Assembly (NCBI GenBank): GCA_902384585.1 | Contig: CABMCJ010000001.1 | Coordinates: 64,671-128,670, forward strand | Source: Candidatus Anstonella stagnisolia | GTDB lineage: Archaea; Micrarchaeota; Micrarchaeia; Anstonellales; Anstonellaceae | Direction: 5' to 3' | Length of the DNA stretch: 64,000 nt | Shown: piece by piece, positions 44,801 through 53,800 of the stretch | Layout of the letters: each line of letters begins with the position of its first letter | How positions within the stretch are numbered: the stretch's first letter is position 1 | Notes under the pieces: generated by a model | What the model saw: the letters and a program-made list of their open reading frames with translations, nothing else | The model's database searches: none | Told to the model about the DNA's origin: nothing | Program-made: the position numbers and the translations under genes

Positions 44801-47800
44801 CTTTGTGGCAGGCAATTTCACGCTGGCTGACAGCAACATAAACAAGTCCGGAACCGGGTCTTACGGGATATACGCCGCATCCGCGTCTTCCATAACAAAC
44901 AACGTGATAAACGGCTCAAGCGCAGCCTCGTACGCGGTATACATGGCGGGCACGGGCAACATCTTTACTGGAAACACCCTGTTTTCCAAAACCTCCACTG
45001 CCGTGTACTTCTCATCAGGCGGCAATAAAATAGTAGGCAACAACATTTCCATAAATTCCACTGGCGACTATGGCATCTACCTCTCCTCCACCAGCACTTT
45101 AAACACTGTTGAAAACAACACGGTCTCCTCAACAACTGCAAGCGCACTCTACATCACCTCATCAAGCAGCAGCAACACCGTAAAGACAAATTCCTTCACT
45201 ACAATCTCAAACAACACAGTTACGGTTGCAGGCGCAAGCAACACAAACAAATTCATCCAGAACAACATGACTTCCACTTCGGGCGCGGGGATTTACATAA
45301 CAAACGCCTCAGGCACGAACCTGACCGGCAACAACTTGGCTTCCTCATCTGGCTGCGGGGCATGGCTAAATACGCCGTACAGCAGCTACACGGTATTCTC
45401 CGGGAATTCAATTTCTTCAGCTTCAAACAGTTCGCTCTGCCTTTCTTCAAGCAACAGCAACAACTTCACGAACAACACGTTCTATTCCTCTTCCTCAAAC
45501 GGCATAGCGTTTTCAAACTCCAATTCCTCAACATTTGCAAACAATTCCATAAACGCAAGCGGAAGCGGAATCCTGCTTGACTCCGCCTCCATGGACAATT
45601 CGTTCTACTGGAACTCCCTTTACCGCGCAACCGCTTACATAAACAATTCCAATCCCGCAAACTTCTTCAGCATTGCGAATTTCACGAACACAAGCGGGCT
45701 TATCGGATACTGGAGTTTTGATGCGAACATATCGAGCACCACAACTGGCGCACTTCCAGATGAAAGCGGAAACGGGAATGCGGGCACGCTTGGTGGAGGG
45801 ACTGCTTCGCAGGTGCCGGCATGGGCAAGCAGCGGAAAAATCGGCGGCACATACACTTTTGACGGGAACGACGATTTTGCCAAAATGCCTGATGCAGACT
45901 CCCTTGATGTGCAAACAGGCAACTTTACCATATCCGCATGGGTTTACCCCATTTCTGAAGCTTGGGGCTATATAGTTGCAAAGGACGGTTGCGGCGACCC
46001 AAATATTTACAGCATAACAACGGGAGGCGGCTCTCCCCCGTCTCTTAGGTTACAAAATTCGGCAGGAACAAATTTCTTCTCGACATCACCTTCAAATATC
46101 TCCATGAATGCGTGGAGCCACATCGTTGCATACAAATCCGGAACCACAATGGGGCTCTATGTAAACGGGGTGCTCGTGAACACAACCGCAATAAGCGGCA
46201 CTTTCTCCAACAATGCATTTGAATTTGACGTAGGAAGAAGGTCCAGAACAGACAGCGGCTGCCCTCGTTACTTCAACGGCTCAATAGACGACGTGCGCAT
46301 ATTCAACCGCGCGCTCTCAGCAGCAGAGATTTCAGCGCTCTACAGCCTCAAGGCGCAAGGAAACTACTACGACAACATAAAAAGCGTTTCTATTTACGAT
46401 TCCGATGGGGATTCTTTTGGGGATTCTGGTTCTGCATACCCCTACACGAGCGCAACCTCCTCAAGATGGGTTGGAAGCGGCACGGACTACGGTCCCATGT
46501 ATGCGAACACAACCGCGCCCTATGCGTGCATGGTGCTTGACATCGCAGGTCAAACCTACAATGTTGTCTCCGACATCACAGCCAGCGGCGCAGGCGCATG
46601 CTTTAACGTAACCGCGCAAAACGTGATTCTTAACTGCAACGGGCACACTATTACGGGCGACAACTCAAGCAACTCATACGGAGTATTTTCCAGCAAGCTC
46701 AACACAACAATAACAAACTGCAACATAAACAATTTCGGGACAGGGATATGGCTTGAGAATGGCGCTAGCAACGGCACGATATCGGGCACCAACATAAGCA
46801 TAACAAAAGCCTATTCCCTGCCCAACGGCGTAGGCATCTGGGTCCACCTTGCCTCGCACTACAACCAGATAATAAATTCAAACGTGACATCCACGCTCGG
46901 CCACGGCATCCTTCTTGATTCGGGCCCGACTTACAACCAAATAATCAATTCGTCGGGCACGTCAGTTTCAAACGTGGGACTTTATTTCTACTCAAGCACG
47001 AACAACACAATATTGAATTCGGTCGGGGCTTCGGGCACAAGCAGCGGCATCAAGCTTACCTCAAGCTCAAATAACAACCAGGTAACAAACTCAAATGCCA
47101 CCTCCTCTTCCAGCGTCGCGGGCTACATTTCCTCAGGCTCAACAAACAACGTTTTCAACGGCGGCACGTACGTTTCAAACGCGAGCGCCTCAAGCGAGGC
47201 GTTCGTTGTGGACCTCTCCTCGCACAACAACCAGCTTTTGAACCTCAACATAACCGCAACCGGCGCAAGGGGCGCGCTTAGTTTTAGCAACGCAAACAAT
47301 TTGACAGTGATAAATTCCTCAATATACTCCCCCGGCTACTACACCTTCTTCGGAGGCGGCGCTTCGCTTAACGACACTTTCCTGAACAACAACATAACCG
47401 GCGCATCCTCCTACATAAGCTACGTGAACAACAGCATCTTCGCAAACAACACCTTCAGCACAAGTGGCAACGCCTTCAGGCTCGTAGCGTCCAGCAACAA
47501 CATCGTGCAGGGCAACCGCATGTCATCAAGCGGCTCGGCAAGCGGCATACAGCTTGAATCCGGCAGCAGCAACAACACCGTCGCCGGAAACAACGCTTCT
47601 TCAAGTTCGGGCTACGGCATTTACATTACCTCTTCAAACAGCAACAACCTCACAAACAACAACGCAACATCCACTTCCAACTACGGCATTTACGACAGTT
47701 CGGGCTCGTCCAACAGTTACACAAACAACAGGGCAAGCGGCACGCGCGCATTCCACTGGTACCTCACCACGGGCAATTTTGCAAACAACAATACCGCAAG

Positions 47801-50800
47801 CGGCGGGGGCAACATCGGATGCATTATTGAAAACAGCAACACATTCACCTTTGCAAACAACACCTGCACCTGCACGTCAGGGAACGCGCTTGTGCTCCAG
47901 AATTACAACTCGGCTGCAAACTACACCGGCAACAACGTTACGGGGAACAATTTCACGTGCACAAGCAGCGGCACAACAGTGCAGCTTGGCTATGCCCCTG
48001 CTTACATGATAAGCAACAGCTTCTTTACGAACAACGTCGTAAGCGCATCTACCGGCACGGGGCTGTATGTCCGAATAGGCTATGGTGGAAACTCTATTGT
48101 GAACAACACCATAACATCCGCATCCGGCCTTGGCATTTCCCTTTCCTCAGGCGCAAACAACTATTTCGAGAACAATTCCAATTGCATTTCCTGTTCCAAC
48201 TCAACCGCGCGCTTCTACTCAAATGCGGCGCAAAATATCTCTTCCAACACGAACATTGGCTGGTGGCCCCTTCTCTCCTCAAATGGCTCTGATGCAACCG
48301 CGCTTGCAAGCACTGCATACTACAACGGAAGCACTGGCGGAAGGTTCTCCAACTGGACAGCAAATTCCTACCTCACTTACTGGTACAACGGGCAGGTGAA
48401 TTTATACGGCTGCCAGAACTTAACCGTGCCAGGAACATACCTCCTAAAGCAAAACGTTTCCATAAACGGTTCCACCTGCTTCATTTTCTCAACTGCAGAC
48501 GTAACCCTTGATTGCCAGAATTATTGGGTAACCGGCGACAACACGCTTGGCACTTTCGGGGTTTACACGGCGCAGAACGGCCCGACAGTGCAGAACTGCA
48601 ACATACAGTATTTTGATGACGGCATATACTACAACTACACTGACCGGGGGCTCATACAGAACACGTTTGCAAACGTAACCTCGTCCTACACCTACCTTAC
48701 CCCTTACACTCAGGGAGCAGGGTTTGCGATTTATGGCGCAAGCAGCCGCGCAAACACAATATTGAATTCAACCGGCATTTCGCAAAATGGGAATGGCATA
48801 ACGCTGCGCGCATTGAACGTGAGCGTGATAAACTCAACCGGCATAAGCACGAACGGGAACAACACGCTCTCGGGCGGCATATGGCTAATTGGGAGCGGCA
48901 GCCACCGCATAACCGGCTCAACTGGCATATGCACAGGCGGCGCGTGCAGCGGCATCACAATGAGGGGCACCGTAAGCAACACAATAACAAACTCAACCGC
49001 AACAGCCAGTTCCACCTATTACGGCATCTTCATTTCCCAGTCCTCGGACATGGTGATAGACAACGTTACCATGAATTCCACGGGCACCGGCGGCGGCATA
49101 CAGCTTGGCGACCGCTGCTACCGCAACACGATAAAGAATTCCCTGATAAACATCACTTCCAGCGTTTATGGCATATACGAAAGCGCCTCAGGCACGGACA
49201 CAACGCCCGCCAGGAACAACTCCTACATAAACGTGAGCATAATTGGCGCAAACAAGGGCATCTTCCTCTATGACGAGCACGACGCAGGCGCCTACTTTGA
49301 GAATGTGTCCAACTGCCTTTCCTGTGACAACTCCGCACTGCGCTTCCGCTCAAATGCAACCCTTAACATTTCCTCAAAGGAAAACACAGGCTGGTGGCCC
49401 CTCCTTAGCGCGGACGGCTCAAATGCAACCGTGCTTGCGAACACTGCGTTCTACAATGGAAGTTCCGGCGGGAAGAATTCCGACTGGAGCGCAAACCCCA
49501 TGCTTTCCTACTGGTACAACGGGCAGGCGGACATAAGTGCGTGCATGGCGCTTAGCGCCCCGGGCATTTACACGCTATCTTCCGACCTCTCCATAAACGG
49601 CTCGACCTGCATCAGCATATCCGCGCAAAATGTTACCCTTGATTGCGCAGGGCACACGATTACAGGCGACAACACAACCTCAACTTATGGGGTATATTCC
49701 AACCAGAAAAACACAACCGTGAAAAATTGCAACATAGACAACTTCCAGCACGGAATATATTTCAATGGCGCAACATACGGCGCAATACAAAACAATACTG
49801 CCATAACCAGGCACTCGACCGGATACAGCATTTATCTCGTATCCTCATCAAACAACATCCTTTCAAATAACAACGGAACCACGCGCTCGCCCATCTGGTC
49901 AACAGGCGCAACCGAACTATTGTCAAGCAACAACAACCAGATACTTAACTCCGCGGCAGGAAGCCTGAACTCAGGAGGAGGATACGGGTTAAGCCTTGAC
50001 TCAAGCTCCAACAACCAAATCATAAACTCAACCGGCTATGGCGGAGGGAACACAGCAATAGGCATTTCCTCAGGCTCAAACAACAGCATAATAAATTCCA
50101 GCGGCATTGCAAGCGGCTATTATGGCATTAAGCTGGATACGACCACCAACAACCTAATCCTGAATTCCAATACCTCAAGCTCGTACTACGTATTCTGGAT
50201 AACCGCAAGCTCAAACAACCAGATAATAAACACGGCGGCAACTTCCACCAACCCCACCTACTCCGCATTCTACCTATCCTCCTCTTCAAACAACAACACC
50301 TTCAACCTCACAAGGGGCATTTCAACAAACAATTCCGCACTCTATATTACTAGCGGCGCGAACAACACGATAGACTGCCAAGGCGCGAATATCATAGGCA
50401 CAAATTCCTCGTACGGAGTTTACTCCACACAGTACGGCACAACAGTGAAGAACTGCAACATCTCCAACTTCCAGGACGGCATACGCTTCAACGGCGCAAC
50501 CTACGGCACAATACAAAATACAAATGCGAGCACAACAAACACGACAGGCTACGGGATTTACCTACTGGGCAGCGCAGACAGCAACACGCTGCAAAACGAC
50601 AATGCAATTGCAAAAGGGACTGCGATTTACATAAACGGGAGCAGCTCCAACATAGTGACAGGCACGTATGCGAACAACACCGCAAGCGGCACCAATCCGG
50701 CAGGATTTGCGCATGCGGGCATCTACATATTCAACACAAACAACAACCAAGTGATAAACTCCACAATGGGCGGAGTGGGCTATGGGATAATAATCCACCA

Positions 50801-53800
50801 GGGTGCTGGCAAAGTAATAAACTCAACCGGAACAGCATCAAGCGCAGGCATCTTCATCACATACACCGGCTCAGCCCAAGTAATAAACTCAAACGGCACA
50901 TCAACTTCCTCGGGTCCTGGCATCCAGATAAGCGGAACCTCGGAAACCAGCAGCAACATCATTAATGCGTCAATAGGCATTTCCGCTTCCGGACACGGCA
51001 TTTCACTTGCCAGCGGCGGCTCAAACAACTACATAGACTGCCAAGGAAAGAGCATAACCGGCACAAACACATCAAGCACATACGGCATTTACTCCACCCT
51101 AGCCAGAACAACCGTGAAGAACTGCATAATCTCCAACTTCTCTGACGGCATCCGTTTCAACGGCGCAAGCAACGGCTCAATACAAAACACTATCGCAAGC
51201 ACAACAAGGGCAGGCGGCAGCGGCATATACCTTACAGGGGGCGCAACCAACAACACAATAACAAACTCAATTGGAATATCCGCATCCGGGCAAGGCATCA
51301 ATGTTGATGCAGGCTCAAATGGCAACACATTCACAAGCACAAGCGGCGCATCAACTTCCGGCACAGGATTGCAATTCTCTTCAAGCAACAATACCCTGAC
51401 AGGACTGAACGACCTGAACAATTCCGTCGGGCTTGTTTCCTACTGGAAATTTGATGAGGGAACCAGCACAACCGCCTCAGACAGCAGGGGCGGGAACATT
51501 GGAACCATGTACAACGGCCCAGCCTGGACAACTGGAAAAAGCGGGCAGGCATTAAGCTTTGATGGCTTTGAAGACATGGTTACGGTGCCGTACAATGCAA
51601 ACCTTATTTATACCGGCGGGGACATGAGCTGGTCCGTGTGGGTCAATCCAACCGCAGGGGAAACAGATGGTGGATATATTATTTCCAAGCCCTGGAATGG
51701 ATTGGGGCAGTATAATTACCAGTTCTATTCCTATGGCAGCCGCACGATTCAAGTAACGCTTCTGGGAGCGACCAGTTTTAGTTCAAGCACGACCAGTGCA
51801 TTGCCGGCTGGGCAGTGGTCGCATATTGTCTTCTCAGTTGAGGGAAGTTCTAAAACAGTTAAAATTTATGTTAACGGCAATTTGTCAGTCCAAAATACAC
51901 ACTCAATTACGAACTGGACCCCGTCCTCAGGCAACACAAACATAAATCTGGCTATTGGCACTCTTTATCCATACGGCGTTTGGGCCGGAAACAGCGTATT
52001 TTCTTTCAACGGCACGATAGATGAACCGATGTTTTTCAACCGCGTTCTCTCCGCGCAGGAAGTCGCCCTCCTGTACCAGAACCCATCCTCAAGAATCCCG
52101 ACAGGTTCCTCAACTTCAGGCTATGGCATCTACCTCAACTCAAGCTCAAGCAACTATTTCGAAAACGCTTCCAACTGCCCCTCGTGCGCAGTTACCCCCC
52201 AGCGCTTCTACTCAAACGCGGCGCAAAACGCCTCCTCGCGCATGAACATTGGCTGGTGGCCCCTTCTTGAGTCAGCAGGCTCTGACGCAACGACACTTAA
52301 CATGACTGCATTCTTCAACGGAAGCGCAGGGGGCACGAACTACGACGGCACTACAAACGCGCAAAACACGTACTGGATGGGCGGCAACTACTCCTCGCTG
52401 CAGGCGTGCGGCGCGCTCTCGTCCCCCAACACAGTTTACCGCCTCGGCTCGGACGTTTCCATTGCAGGGGCAACCTGCTTCAACGTAACTGCGCAGAATG
52501 TTACGCTCAACTGCGTTGGGCATTCAGTAAGCGGCGACAACACGACTGCAACTTACGGTATTTATTCCAACAAGTTCAACACAACAGTGAAGAACTGCAA
52601 CATCTCCAACTTTGATACCGGCATTTACTTCAACACGGCAAGCAACGGCACAATGCAGAACAACAATGTATCAACAACAAATACTGCTTCTGCCGGCACC
52701 TCCCCGACCTACGCTGCGGCAATAGTCCTTTACAACGGTGCCAGCTTCAACACGCTTGCAAACAACAATGCAACTGCCACGGCTGGCAAGGGCATTTTTG
52801 TTTCCACAAGCTCAAATGGCAACGCAATATCGGGCTCAAGCGGCACCTCTGCTTCCAACGGGGGCTTCTACTTCTACACGAACTCAAACAACAACCAAGT
52901 GATAAACTCAATTGGAACCTCGGCTTCCGGAAGCGGGTTCAACCTAAATTCAGGCGTAAGCAACAACCAAATAATAAACTCAACAGGCATATCCAACTCA
53001 GGCAAAGGCATCTGGCTTGCAGCCGATTCACTTAACAATTCGCTCACAAACTCAAACTTCACATCCAATTCAAGCAATGGCATCCTGCTTGATACACGGT
53101 CAAACAGCACCCAAATAATAAGCTCAACCGCTTACTCCAACGCTACCTCCGCAATCTATATCACTGCAGGCACCGGAAGCAACGTCCTCAACCTCACAAG
53201 AAGTTTCACTACAAACCTTTCCGCAGTTTACATTGATGGGGCGGGTGGCAACTCTGCAAACAATATAATAGACTGCCAAGGCGCAAGCATGACTGGCAAC
53301 AACATCTCAGCCACTTATGGCATATACTCCACCCAGTCCAACACAACAATCCAGAACTGCAACGTTTCCAACTTCCAGTACGGCGTATACCTCAGCTCAG
53401 CAACCGGAAGCGACGTGCTGAATTCCACAATCTCAACAAGCAACAACGCGGGCTTTGGGATTTACGTGACAGGCAGCAGCGGCTACGTTATCGCAGGGAA
53501 CAACGTCTCCGCAACCGGAAACAATGCATCCTCAACTGCAACCACTTCAATCTACCTAACTGCCGCAACCGGCAGCCTTATTGAGAACAACACGGTGAAC
53601 GCATCCGACACAACGCTTCCCGCCCTCTTCAACAACCCCATTGATATTGCAGAATCCGGCAACAACCTCTATGTTGCGGACGCTTCCAACTACCTTGTGC
53701 GCCAGATAGACCTGACCACAAACTTCTCCTCCCTTGTTGCAGGCGCCCTTGAGAATCCGGCATATATCGAAGGGGTTGGCGCGAGCGCGCATTTCTACAA

